From: an uncultured Planctomycetales bacterium
GTDB taxonomy: Bacteria; Planctomycetota; Planctomycetia; Pirellulales; S012-138
Direction: 5' to 3'
DNA: 64,000 bases
Assembly: GCA_937982665.1 (NCBI GenBank)
Contig: CALJLD010000004.1
Coordinates: forward strand, 1 to 64,000
The translations under genes and the position numbers were made by a program. A model generated the notes under the pieces. That model was given only the letters and a program-made list of their open reading frames with translations, was not told the origin of the DNA and did no database searches. Below are positions 34,370-43,181 of the stretch, one piece after another; the stretch's first letter is position 1; every line of letters begins with the position of its first letter.

Positions 34370-35692
34370 ATGTCGACAACTACGGCGGCTGCCGATCTTG
34401 CGTCTCGCGTTCATGGCCTTCTTTCGCGGTTTCAAGCGGTCCGATCCTGGTCAGATCGCATTGTCCAGCCGCTGGAGCCGGAAGATTGTGTGATTCAGTC
34501 GATGCCGGACGTGAGTCCCACGCGTTGGCACCTGGCTCATACAACGTGGTTTTTTGAGACGTTTGTCGTCAAGCCGCGGCTCGCTGACTACAAGCCATTT
34601 GACGAAGCGTACGAGTACCTCTTTAACTCGTATTACAACACCGTGGGCAAGCAGTTCCCGCGCGCGGAACGCGGATTCCTTTCACGGCCGACTGTGGCCG
34701 AAGTCCTGGAGTACCGGCGCCACGTTGACGCGCGCGTTCAGGAGATTTTGCAAGCCGCCGCTGATGCCGAAGCCGAGGACGCGGACATTGAACAGCTGTT
34801 TCGCGTGATTGAATTGGGCATCCATCATGAGCAGCAGCATCAAGAACTGATGCTCACCGACATCAAGCATGTCTTTTCGCGCAATCCCATTTGGCCGGCG
34901 TACCGTGAACACACCAACGGGGACGCGGCGGCGGCATGCGAACTCGCCTGGCATGGCTATGAGGAAGGCATTCGAAGAATTGGACACGATGCATCAACCG
35001 GCGGCTTCGCGTTTGATAACGAATCACCGCGGCATCGGCAGTTTGTGCATTCGTTTGAGTTGGCCAATCGGCTGACGACCAACGGCGAGTTTCTCGCCTT
35101 TATCGAAGACGGCGGCTACAAAGATCCGCAATGGTGGCTGTCCGCCGGTTGGAGCTTTGTGCAAAACGAAAGCTGGCAAGCCCCGCTGTATTGGCTGCAG
35201 CAGCCCGACGGTTGGCGGGAGTTCACGCTGAGCGGTCTGCGCAAGTTGGATTTGCACGCGCCCGTTTGTCATGTGAGTTACTTTGAGGCGGATGCCTTCG
35301 CCCGCTGGTCCCAGGCGCGATTGCCAACGGAAGCCGAATGGGAAGTGGCCGCCGAGAACGCTGAAACAACCGGATCAGGCGAGTTTCAGGGTAACCTGGC
35401 GGAAGCTGAGAGTTTTCATCCACAAGCCTGCGGAGTTGCCGCGGAGAATCTCCCTAGCCAGCTTTTCGGCGATGTTTGGGAGTGGACCTCCAGCGCGTAC
35501 TCCGCTTATCCCGGATATGCCCCGCCGCCGGGTGCGTTGGGTGAGTACAACGGAAAGTTCATGTGCAACCAATATGTGCTGCGAGGGGGCTCCTGTGTGA
35601 CGCCGGCCAGCCACGTCAGGGCGACTTACCGCAACTTCTTCCCGCCCGAGGCGCGTTGGCAGTTCAGCGGGATTCGGCTTGCCCGGTCCTGA
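34370..35692 (+). CDS. egtB: EgtB-type ergothioneine biosynthesis sulfoxide synthase
   Basis: The product of about 440 residues has the two-domain EgtB architecture. The N-terminal DinB-like part contains SPTRWHLAHTTWFFE (about 43-57) and the iron-binding helix HHEQQHQEL (about 149-157). The C-terminal FGE-sulfatase domain (about 200-440) ends with DVWEWTSSAYSAYPGY, then GGSCVTPASHVRATYRNFFPPEARWQFSGIRLAR. EgtB joins gamma-glutamyl-cysteine or cysteine to hercynine with oxygen. No EgtD (histidine trimethylase) or EgtC/EgtE gene is adjacent, so a partner elsewhere or a related sulfoxide synthase (OvoA-like) is possible. The ATG at 34370 is preferred over upstream in-frame codons because the DinB-like domain begins soon after. 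Confidence 0.9.
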   Translation: MSTTTAAADLASRVHGLLSRFQAVRSWSDRIVQPLEPEDCVIQSMPDVSPTRWHLAHTTWFFETFVVKPRLADYKPFDEAYEYLFNSYYNTVGKQFPRAERGFLSRPTVAEVLEYRRHVDARVQEILQAAADAEAEDADIEQLFRVIELGIHHEQQHQELMLTDIKHVFSRNPIWPAYREHTNGDAAAACELAWHGYEEGIRRIGHDASTGGFAFDNESPRHRQFVHSFELANRLTTNGEFLAFIEDGGYKDPQWWLSAGWSFVQNESWQAPLYWLQQPDGWREFTLSGLRKLDLHAPVCHVSYFEADAFARWSQARLPTEAEWEVAAENAETTGSGEFQGNLAEAESFHPQACGVAAENLPSQLFGDVWEWTSSAYSAYPGYAPPPGALGEYNGKFMCNQYVLRGGSCVTPASHVRATYRNFFPPEARWQFSGIRLARS

Positions 35693-35823
35693 AACAGGTC
35701 AGCGGTTAAGACTTTGCGGCGTGGCAATATCGCGGAAACTCGCTTGTGCCTATGATGGGGTTGCGTTTCACGCGATCTAGTCGATGGTGCCCAGCGTTGT
35801 TTGCAGAGCTACCGATCACCCAC

Positions 35824-35895
35824 CGTCATTCCCGCGCAGGCGGGAATCCAGGGTGAAACGTTGCGCGCTGGATTCCCGCCTGCACCATAATGACG
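35824..35895. repeat. dRS3-like inverted repeat pair, copy 4 (right arm degenerate)
   Basis: The left arm CGTCATTCCCGCGCAGGCGG is intact. The right arm CTGGATTCCCGCCTGCACC then reads ATAATGACG where the intact copies have GGGAATGACG. The unit lies in the gap between egtB and hisG, 39 bases before the hisG start. The remainder of 35693-35823 shows no other feature. Confidence 0.75.
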
Positions 35896-35933
35896 AAAGA
35901 AAAGAAAACTAAGTTCCTTCACTACGCGGCGAG

Positions 35934-36785
35934 ATGAATACTTTTCGAATTGGCATCCCCAGCAAAGGTCGACTGGCGGACGCGGCATGCAGCCTGCTCA
36001 ATGAAGCAGGGCTGAGTTTTCGTCGGCAAGATCGCAGTCTCTTCGCGCGATGCCGTGATACCAACGTGGAGATTACTTTCCTGCGGACGGACGACATTCC
36101 CGTCCTTTGTGCCGAAGGCGCAATTGACTTGGGAATCACCGGCAGTGACCTGGTTGCCGAAGCTACTGTTGAGGTCAAGACACGTCTGCCGCTGGGAATT
36201 GGGAAATGCCGTTTGGCGATTTGTGTTCCCGAAGACAGCCCTGAAGGCGGCGTTGGTCAGTTGGGTGGCAAGCGCGTGGCGACGAGTTTTCCGCGCGTGA
36301 CGGAGAAGTTCTTGCGGGACAACGGCGTGGAGGCTCACCTGGTTCCGCTGTCCGGCAGTGTGGAAGTGATGATCTCGCTGGGTGTGGCGGACGCCATTGT
36401 GGATCTTGTCGAGACCGGCAGCACGTTGGCCGCCAATCGATTGCGAATTCTGCAAGACGTCGGCAAGTACGAGACCGTCTTGATTCAGAACAATCGCCGT
36501 CGCGAGCCGGAACTCGCAGACAAGATTGTTCGTCGCGTTGAAGGCGTCGTCATCGCAAGAAGCTATTCGCTGTTGGAATACAATGTGCCCAGGGCAAAGC
36601 TGGCCGAAGCCGAAGAGATTACGCCCGGCTTTAATTCGCCGACGGTCAGCTCGCTGGAAGATTCTGATTGGTGCGCTGTCCGCGCGATGGTCAAGCGCGG
36701 AGATGTAATCGAGATCATGGAGAAGCTCGAACAGCTCGGCGCGTCGGCCATTCTGGAAACGCAAATTCGCAATTGCCGGCTATAG
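35934..36785 (+). CDS. hisG: ATP phosphoribosyltransferase (HisG, long form)
   Basis: The 283-residue protein matches HisG, the first enzyme of histidine synthesis, which joins ATP and PRPP. The N-terminal domain contains GIPSKGRLADAACSLL at about 5-20, RTDDIPVLCAEGAIDLGITGSDLVAE at about 56-81, and ATSFPRVTEKFL. The PRPP-binding segment is VADAIVDLVETGSTLAANRLRI (about 151-172). The C-terminal 70 residues (TPGFNSPTVSSLEDSDWCAVRAMVKRGDVIEIMEKLEQLGASAILE) are the regulatory ACT-like domain, so this is the histidine-sensitive long form. No other his gene is in the window. A dRS3-like palindrome precedes it closely. It is convergent with the AarF/UbiB gene with 27 bases between them. Confidence 0.96.
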   Translation: MNTFRIGIPSKGRLADAACSLLNEAGLSFRRQDRSLFARCRDTNVEITFLRTDDIPVLCAEGAIDLGITGSDLVAEATVEVKTRLPLGIGKCRLAICVPEDSPEGGVGQLGGKRVATSFPRVTEKFLRDNGVEAHLVPLSGSVEVMISLGVADAIVDLVETGSTLAANRLRILQDVGKYETVLIQNNRRREPELADKIVRRVEGVVIARSYSLLEYNVPRAKLAEAEEITPGFNSPTVSSLEDSDWCAVRAMVKRGDVIEIMEKLEQLGASAILETQIRNCRL

Positions 36786-36812
36786 GAAACCGACCGGCGC
36801 AACGGCCGCGCC

Positions 36813-38684
36813 CTAATCGCGACGGTTCAATCGCCCTGAACTGCGGAAGGCCCAGAGCAGGCGGATCCCCAGCATCAAGCTGATGATGCATCCGGAAAGA
36901 CCCAGGATGGAAACGCCGCGGAAAAGCGGCGGGGCTTGCAGACTGAGCATCACGGAACTGCCCAGAAAAAGCGCGCTGGCCATCAATCCCAACACCAGCC
37001 GATTGACCGAAGGCTCCAAGCCGCGGTGATCCAGATGGACGTTGAACTTTCCGGTTTGGATTTGTTCAAAGAGTTCGATGATTCCGCCTGGCAGCGTTTC
37101 CGCCAGGCGTTCGACATCGATCAGCACCCGCCGCAACTTTCGCAACTTGCGGCCAGGCGATAGCCGTCGCCAAATCAACTTGCGGCGATAAGGCGCCAGC
37201 ACTTCGCCGAGACTGAATTTTGGACTGACCAACTTTGCGGTGCCGTCCAACATGACAAGCACTTTCAGCAACACGCCAAGCCTGGCCGGAAAGCGGATGT
37301 GGAACCTGCGCACCAGTGATGTGAATTCATTGACCGCTCCGGCAAAGTCAAACTCATCCAACGGCTGATTGGCGTAATGCGCCATAAAGTCGGCAACGTC
37401 CAGCGTCAACTCTGCCCGGTCGACGTCGGCCGGCACTTCGCTCACGCGATGGATCAACGTTGTCATCCGCATTGCATCTTGATCGGCAATTGCCAACAAC
37501 ATCTCTTCGGCCGATTCGCGCAATTGCTCATCAATGTGCCCCACCATTCCGCAATCCAACAGGCCGATGACATTACCCTCCAGCAGGAGAATGTTGCCTG
37601 GATGCGGATCGGCATGATAGAAGCCGTGCCGGAAGATCATCTCCAGAAAGACTTCAACACCGGCCTTGGCGATCTCCTCTTTATCCTGAGCGGAAAAAGT
37701 TGGAGTGTTTGGTTGGGCGGAGTTATTAGCAGAGTTATTACCGGAGCTTTGGGCAGAGCCATTAACGCGGTTGCTTGGCGAAGATTTCGCCGGCCGGTCC
37801 TGCGCGGTGTTGTCCTGCCCGGCGTTGTCCTTCGCGCTGTCCTTTTCGAGATTGTTCTCAAAAGCGTCGGCCAAGGAGGCGTCTAGCGAATTGTCTTGAG
37901 CATCATCGCCACCGTGCGCGAGCTCGGACAGCTTCACACCATCGAGCCAATCCATGACTAAAACGCATGTCGTTGAGAATTGCTCAAACGGCGCGGGGAT
38001 TCGCACGTACTTGTGTCGTGAGAAGTTCGCACCGAATCGCTCGAGGTTTCGCAATTCACGGCGGAAGTCCAGCTCGTGCATCAAAGTGCGGCGAACCTCC
38101 TCCATGGTTTCCGTGGGACGGTAGTTCTGCAACTCCGGCACATGTTCCATCAGTTGTGCGAAGCCTGCGAGGATGTCCAGGTCTACGCGAAACTTCTTCT
38201 CAATGCCGTGGTGCCGAACCTTGACTACGACATCTTCACCTGTGGCCAACTTCGCCCTGTGGACCTGTCCAATGGATGCCGATGCGATCGGGATTTCGTC
38301 AAACCGCTGAAAGACTTCCTCAAGTGGCTTCTGCAATTCGCGTTCGACTGTTTCGCGGATGACCTCAAACCGCTCGCGCGGCGCATCATCCTGGAGTTTC
38401 TCCAACTCGCTTGCGACCTCGTGACCTACAAGGTCAGGGCGGGTGCTGAGGATCTGCCCCAGTTTGATAAATGTTGGCCCCAACTCAGTCAGCGCAAGCC
38501 GGATGCGTGCTTCTGGTTTGTGATGGGCCAGACCCAGACCTTCCCGCTTGCGAAACAGCTTTCGCGGAAACTCAAGGTCCAACCGGCTCGCCCAATTCGC
38601 CAGCCCGTACTTGCTCAAAATCGAAAGCACTTCAACCGACCGGTTGAGGTTTCGATAGAGCTGCGGGATGCGCGCGAGTTTCAT
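36813..38684 (-). CDS. AarF/UbiB (ABC1) family kinase-like protein with low-complexity insertion
   Basis: The product of about 623 residues is an ABC1/AarF/UbiB atypical kinase. Family motifs are LGPTFIKLGQILSTRPDLVG (the KxGQ region, about 68-87), PIASASIGQVHRAKL (Ala-rich nucleotide loop), VVVKVRH, and FYHADPHPGNILLLEGNVIGLLDCGMVG (catalytic loop and DxG). Two hydrophobic helices at the C-terminus anchor it in the membrane. These proteins support ubiquinone or other isoprenoid-lipid synthesis. An Asn/Asp/Gln/Ser-rich insert of about 70 residues lies between LVMDWLDGVKLSEL and the catalytic loop; ordinary members have about 20 residues there. The frame is open to 38873, but the ATG at 38684 gives the usual N-terminus. 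Divergent from recQ. Confidence 0.9.
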   Translation of the reverse strand: MKLARIPQLYRNLNRSVEVLSILSKYGLANWASRLDLEFPRKLFRKREGLGLAHHKPEARIRLALTELGPTFIKLGQILSTRPDLVGHEVASELEKLQDDAPRERFEVIRETVERELQKPLEEVFQRFDEIPIASASIGQVHRAKLATGEDVVVKVRHHGIEKKFRVDLDILAGFAQLMEHVPELQNYRPTETMEEVRRTLMHELDFRRELRNLERFGANFSRHKYVRIPAPFEQFSTTCVLVMDWLDGVKLSELAHGGDDAQDNSLDASLADAFENNLEKDSAKDNAGQDNTAQDRPAKSSPSNRVNGSAQSSGNNSANNSAQPNTPTFSAQDKEEIAKAGVEVFLEMIFRHGFYHADPHPGNILLLEGNVIGLLDCGMVGHIDEQLRESAEEMLLAIADQDAMRMTTLIHRVSEVPADVDRAELTLDVADFMAHYANQPLDEFDFAGAVNEFTSLVRRFHIRFPARLGVLLKVLVMLDGTAKLVSPKFSLGEVLAPYRRKLIWRRLSPGRKLRKLRRVLIDVERLAETLPGGIIELFEQIQTGKFNVHLDHRGLEPSVNRLVLGLMASALFLGSSVMLSLQAPPLFRGVSILGLSGCIISLMLGIRLLWAFRSSGRLNRRD

Positions 38685-38888
38685 TGGGGGAGAATTAGAA
38701 GGCCATCTTGCAAAAACAACACCAGACAAGGTTCTGTCATACATCAACTGTACTCTTGGCACTTTGTCGGGACCAGTTTCGGCTCCGTGGTTCCAGGTCG
38801 CGGAATCGCTATAATGCGACCAATCGCGGCATGTCGGCGCAAAGTTCCAGTTACATGGCCGTTTTTGCTCCAACTCATCTCCGCTCCC

Positions 38889-41588
38889 ATGGCCGATGTC
38901 GCCCTACAGCCTGACGCAGCCCTTGGTCACTTTGGGCTGAAAGCTTTCCGGCCGGGTCAACTGGACGTCATCAATACGGTGCTCGCAGGACAGGATTGTC
39001 TTTGCGTGATGCCCACCGGCGGCGGCAAAAGTTTGTGTTACCAGTTGCCGGCGATTGTGCGAGATGGCGTTGTGCTGGTTGTTTCGCCGTTGATCGCGCT
39101 GATGCAAGATCAGGTCGAACAGCTCACCGCGCTGGGGCTTAGGGCTACATTCGTCAACAGCGCGATCGACTCGCAAGAACAAGCCGTGCGGTTGGATGAT
39201 ATGGCCGCCGGCGCGTACGACCTTGTGTACGTCGCGGCTGAGAGATTTCGCAGTCCTCGATTCCTGGAAGCGGTTGCGCAAACAGGTTTGCAGCTGCTGG
39301 CGATTGACGAAGCTCACTGCATCAGCGAATGGGGGCATGACTTCCGGCCGGATTACGCGCGGCTGGGGCAACATCGCGCCAAACTTGGCAACCCACCAAC
39401 CATCGCGTTAACTGCTACGGCCACGGCGGAAGTTCGGGCCGACATCTCCAACCAATTAAACCTCAACGATCCGGCCGTCTTTGTCACCGGATTTGCCCGA
39501 CCGAACTTGCACCTGGCCGTTTCGCAGCAGCGATCACGCCGTGGGAAAGATCGAGCGTTGCTGGACTTTCTCGGTCAGGTGGAATCACCTGGCATCATCT
39601 ACACCGCCACGCGGAAGACTTGCGAGGAAACGGCCGAACTCCTGTCCATCGAAACCAAACTCAAGACCGTGTACTACCACGGCGGAATGGAAACCGGAGA
39701 TCGAACAGCGGCACAAGATGAATTCATGTCCGGCCGCGCGGATGTGGTTGTTGCCACCACGGCCTTTGGCATGGGCATCGACAAAGCAAACGTCCGCTTT
39801 GTGTTGCACTATCATTTGCCCGGCAGCTTAGAGGCCTATTATCAAGAGGCTGGCCGCGCTGGTCGTGATGGGCAGGACTCACACTGCCTGCTGTTGTACG
39901 CGCGGCGAGACGCGGAGATTCAAGAGTTCTTCATCGAAAGTTCGTACCCAGAGCCGGCGATTGTCGGCCGCGTGTGGGAATTCTTGCGACGGCAAGAGGC
40001 CGATCCCATCGAACTGACGCAACAGGAGATTAAGGACCGGCTCAATCTTTCCATCGGTAACGAAGGCGTCCGCGCCTGCGAACAGTTGCTGGAACGCGGC
40101 GGAGTGTTGGAACGCCTGGAGAGCGCGCAGAACCAAGGCATGGTTCGCATTGAAAGTACGCTCCCCAGCATGATTGACTATTTGCCCAAGCAAGCGACCG
40201 TCCGTCGCAAAGTCCTAAGAGCAATTGAAGAGATCGTTGGCGATGAACGAGGCGAAATGGTGTCCTTCTCGCCACGACAGATCGCCTCGGCATTGGGACT
40301 CGATTATGTTTCGATCACGCGGCACTTGCGCGAACTTTCGCAGTTGGATCAATTCGAGTATGTGCCGCCGTTTCGCGGCAGGGCGATTCGCCTGCTTCGC
40401 CCTGAACTTTCCTTTTCGCAATTGGAATTGGACTTTGCCGCTCTGGAAAAACGCAAGCGGCAAGAGTACGCCAAGCTGGAGCGAATGCAAAGCTACGCGC
40501 AATCGCCGGGCTGCCGGCAGTCTGACATTCTCGATTACTTTGGGCAAGAAGAACGATCAGACTGCGGCGCGTGCGACAACTGCGGCACTTCGCCCCGCAA
40601 ACGGAAGGCTGCTAGCTCAAATCAAAAGCTCACTGGCGATGAGAGCGGCCTGGCGCTGGTTGCCGTCCGCATTGCACTATCTGGCGTTGCCCGCACGCAT
40701 GGCCGCTTTGGCCGCAACGTGATTGCACAAATGCTCTGCGGTTCGACCGCGGCCAAGATGACCAAGTTTCATCTCAATCGCCTGAGCACCTATGGGCGGT
40801 TTTCCTTCTTGCGGCAAGACCAGGTTGCGGACTTGCTGGATGACTTGTTGACCATAGGGCTTATTCAACAAGTCGATGTCGGCAAGTACCGGCCGGTTGT
40901 CAAACTGTCCGATGCTGGCGCTGCGGTCATGCGCGGCGAACGGGACTTGCCGGCGCGGTTCGCGCTCAATCCCGAGGTCATGCAATCTCTGCGGCACAAC
41001 CGCAGTCAGCTTCCAGCTGTGGAAGTTCCCCCTCGCGACACGTCAGAAGCTGCGGATGCCGCGGAAACAGAGGACGTTGGAAAAGAGGGTAGTGGAAAAG
41101 AAGACGGAAGAACAGAAACGGTCGAGCGAAACGGCGCGCCTGTTCATGACGCAACAAACCAATCAGAAAGTTCTGCATCTGAAGAGCAAGCGAACCTGAA
41201 GACCGAAAGTCGCAAACCGCAAGAGTCACCCAACAAGGCGGCTAAGCCCACCGAGCAAGCCACATCCGACAAGAACGAGACCCACTACTGGACGTGGCGG
41301 TTATTCAAAGCCGGGTTTACTCCGTTTGAGTGCGCGCAGATTCGCAATCTGGATTTGGAAGTTGTTCGCGATCATGCGCTCCGCGCTGTGCAGTCCGGCT
41401 TGGAGATTGATCTCGCCTGGTTCCTTTCGGAACAGAAGATCGAAGCCTTGGAGCGTGTGATCGGCGATTCGGCGCCCAAACGCATTCGGCCGCTGCTCGC
41501 GCAGCTTCCTCGCGGCACACGGTACGAAGACGTGCAACTTTATGTGGCATGCCGTCAGGCACCAGCCGAGCGCGAAGACCCGGCGTAA
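38889..41588 (+). CDS. recQ: RecQ-family DNA helicase
   Basis: The product of 899 residues carries RecQ helicase motifs: LKAFRPGQLDVI (motif 0), MPTGGGKSLCYQLPA (Walker A), AIDEAHCISEWGHDFRPDY (motif II), and the C-terminal helicase lobe with GMGIDKANVRFVLHYHLPGSLEAYYQEAGRAGRDG. The RecQ zinc-binding region is CRQSDILDYFGQ...CGACDNC. The RQC winged helix follows. An acidic and Gln/Lys/Ser-rich linker at about 700-790 precedes a C-terminal helix-turn-helix-like module (WRLFKAGFTPFECAQIRNLDLEVVRDHALRAV), which replaces the HRDC domain. The frame is open from 38076, but that part is antisense to the AarF/UbiB gene; the ATG at 38889 starts just before motif 0. RecQ unwinds DNA in repair. Confidence 0.95.
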   Translation: MADVALQPDAALGHFGLKAFRPGQLDVINTVLAGQDCLCVMPTGGGKSLCYQLPAIVRDGVVLVVSPLIALMQDQVEQLTALGLRATFVNSAIDSQEQAVRLDDMAAGAYDLVYVAAERFRSPRFLEAVAQTGLQLLAIDEAHCISEWGHDFRPDYARLGQHRAKLGNPPTIALTATATAEVRADISNQLNLNDPAVFVTGFARPNLHLAVSQQRSRRGKDRALLDFLGQVESPGIIYTATRKTCEETAELLSIETKLKTVYYHGGMETGDRTAAQDEFMSGRADVVVATTAFGMGIDKANVRFVLHYHLPGSLEAYYQEAGRAGRDGQDSHCLLLYARRDAEIQEFFIESSYPEPAIVGRVWEFLRRQEADPIELTQQEIKDRLNLSIGNEGVRACEQLLERGGVLERLESAQNQGMVRIESTLPSMIDYLPKQATVRRKVLRAIEEIVGDERGEMVSFSPRQIASALGLDYVSITRHLRELSQLDQFEYVPPFRGRAIRLLRPELSFSQLELDFAALEKRKRQEYAKLERMQSYAQSPGCRQSDILDYFGQEERSDCGACDNCGTSPRKRKAASSNQKLTGDESGLALVAVRIALSGVARTHGRFGRNVIAQMLCGSTAAKMTKFHLNRLSTYGRFSFLRQDQVADLLDDLLTIGLIQQVDVGKYRPVVKLSDAGAAVMRGERDLPARFALNPEVMQSLRHNRSQLPAVEVPPRDTSEAADAAETEDVGKEGSGKEDGRTETVERNGAPVHDATNQSESSASEEQANLKTESRKPQESPNKAAKPTEQATSDKNETHYWTWRLFKAGFTPFECAQIRNLDLEVVRDHALRAVQSGLEIDLAWFLSEQKIEALERVIGDSAPKRIRPLLAQLPRGTRYEDVQLYVACRQAPAEREDPA

Positions 41589-41760
41589 GCCAGCATTGCT
41601 CGCATCGCGTTTTCTGTACGCGTTCTAACCGGCCGCTGCCGCAGTATTCACGATCAGGCCGGGGCGGTCGATCTTCGCCCAGCGGCAACCTATAATTGAA
41701 GCTGTTGAGCGACATATGTGCGATGAACGGCCGAGCCCAAAAGCTCAGTCCCACCGTTTT

Positions 41761-41828
41761 GTCATTCCCGCGCAGGCGGGAATCCAGGAAACAACGACGT
41801 GTGCTGGTCCCCCTTGAGTGGGAACGAC
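41761..41828. repeat. dRS3-like inverted repeat pair, copy 5 (right arm degenerate)
   Basis: The left arm GTCATTCCCGCGCAGGCGGG is intact, followed by AATCCAGG. The right part CTGGTCCCCCTTGAGTGGGAACGAC is a diverged inverted copy. It lies in the 320-base gap (41589-41908) between recQ and a secreted orphan. The rest of the gap has no gene. Confidence 0.65.
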
Positions 41829-41908
41829 GAGGTCGCGCAGAAGCTCTGTCCAATCTGAATTGAGGAATTACCCCGCGTTCTGCTTTCGATAATCACTTGG
41901 AGTTTCAT

Positions 41909-42592
41909 ATGCGGCCTTTCCAAATTCTCGCCGGAGTTTCCGTTTGCTGTTGCGTGATCTTTGCTGCTTCGTCAGCAGCGGTTGCGGAAGTCACCGTCAG
42001 CAAGCTGGAGCAGGCGCCTCCAGATGCGTTGAGCAAAGAAGTTGCCGCCACATTGCAGAAGACCGGCTTCAAGATCGCTGACGGCGATAAAACCGTCTGC
42101 GAGTTCTGGCTGTGCGAGACGTGGGATTCCACGCCAAACTTTCAAGCGAGCACAACCGTGCTGTATCCCATTAAGCCAGGCACGCTGATGGGCGCGATTC
42201 GTTTTCCCGACGGCGGCAATGACTTCCGCCAGCAGGAGTTGGAAGCTGGCGTTTACACAATGCGTTACGGTCGCCAACCGCAAGACGGCAATCACATTGG
42301 CACTTCGGACACGTTGGATTTCATTCTGCTTTCCACGGCCGCTGACGATACAGACCCCGCCGCGGTTGAAGCTCAAGCATTGATCGACCAAAGCGCGTTG
42401 GCCGCCAACAGCACGCACCCGGCGATGATGTCGCTCCGTCCCGCGGCAACGGACTTGGAAACAGTCCCCGCCGTGCAACATGACGACATCCACGATTGGA
42501 CGAGTGTTCGCATCGCAGGCACAACCGCCGCCGGCGATGAAAAGAAAGCCTTGCAGGTGGAGTTCGTCGTTGTCGGCTTTGCCGCCGAATAG
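41909..42592 (+). CDS. Secreted protein of unknown function
   Basis: I do not recognise a family for this product of about 227 residues. A signal peptide covers the first 22 residues or so (MRPFQILAGVSVCCCVIF, then Ala-rich cleavage region). The mature protein has a mixed beta pattern with the notable segment EFWLCETWDSTPNFQASTTVLYPIKPGTLMGAIRFPDGGNDFRQQELEAGVYTMRYG at about 70-126, which looks like a compact beta domain. The C-terminal half is Ala/Asp-rich and ends with another beta-like segment. TTGGAG lies six bases before the ATG, a good ribosome site. The next gene, also secreted, begins 28 bases after its stop, so the two probably share a transcript. Confidence 0.75.
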   Translation: MRPFQILAGVSVCCCVIFAASSAAVAEVTVSKLEQAPPDALSKEVAATLQKTGFKIADGDKTVCEFWLCETWDSTPNFQASTTVLYPIKPGTLMGAIRFPDGGNDFRQQELEAGVYTMRYGRQPQDGNHIGTSDTLDFILLSTAADDTDPAAVEAQALIDQSALAANSTHPAMMSLRPAATDLETVPAVQHDDIHDWTSVRIAGTTAAGDEKKALQVEFVVVGFAAE

Positions 42593-42620
42593 TTCATTTC
42601 AAGAAGCGGATTGATTCATC

Positions 42621-43160
42621 ATGTCGCGATTTCCGTTCACGCCTGGCTTCGCGCTCGTTGCCGTTCTGCTGAGTTGGCCGTTGGTTTGCTTTGGCGATCA
42701 GCAATCAGAATCAGCACGTGAAAATCAGCAGACTGGTGATCAGGACAAGGCTGACGAACAACAAGCGCAGTACGAAACGGTCTCGCTGCGCGGCAAAGTT
42801 GTTTGGATGTCCGATGCCCTGAAGCGGCGGTTTGGGATTGAAGTTGATCCGGACGCCGCGGAGCAGCAGGTGGCGCTTGAGACCGAAGACGGTCGGTTGA
42901 TTCCGCTGGTCAAGGACTTTCGGGGTCGCGGATTTCATATGGATGAACGGCTCCGCGATATTCCGATGGAATTGCAGATGCGGATCTATGAGCAATCGCC
43001 GGTTGCTCAAGTCGTTCAGGTGTTCACCATCAAAGATGGCAGCAAGTTCGAACTGGACTATTGGTGCGACATCTGCGCAATTCCGATGTACGAACTCAAA
43101 GCCTGCGAGTGCTGCCAAGGCCCAACGCGATTGCGCGAACGAGAAGTGAGCGATCAGTAG
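42621..43160 (+). CDS. Secreted protein with C-terminal cysteine cluster, unknown function
   Basis: No family is recognised. The 179-residue product has a signal peptide (about 1-25), then a Gln/Glu/Asp-rich linker (SARENQQTGDQDKADEQQAQY). A beta-type domain follows, with VSLRGKVVWMSDALKRRFGIEVDPDAAEQQVALETEDGRLIPLVKDFRGRGF. Near the C-terminus are five cysteines in CDIC and CECC (about residues 151-168), which may bind a metal or form disulfides. The domain style is reminiscent of small exported beta proteins that accompany metal chemistry. It is downstream of another secreted orphan and convergent with the radical SAM gene. Only the export and the cysteine cluster are firm. Confidence 0.75.
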   Translation: MSRFPFTPGFALVAVLLSWPLVCFGDQQSESARENQQTGDQDKADEQQAQYETVSLRGKVVWMSDALKRRFGIEVDPDAAEQQVALETEDGRLIPLVKDFRGRGFHMDERLRDIPMELQMRIYEQSPVAQVVQVFTIKDGSKFELDYWCDICAIPMYELKACECCQGPTRLREREVSDQ

Positions 43161-43181
43161 TTGGCGGAACGGCGGCCAACA

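Noticed and set aside
38076..38888. 271 additional codons upstream of RecQ
   Set aside because: They lie antisense to the AarF/UbiB gene. The helicase motifs start soon after the ATG at 38889.
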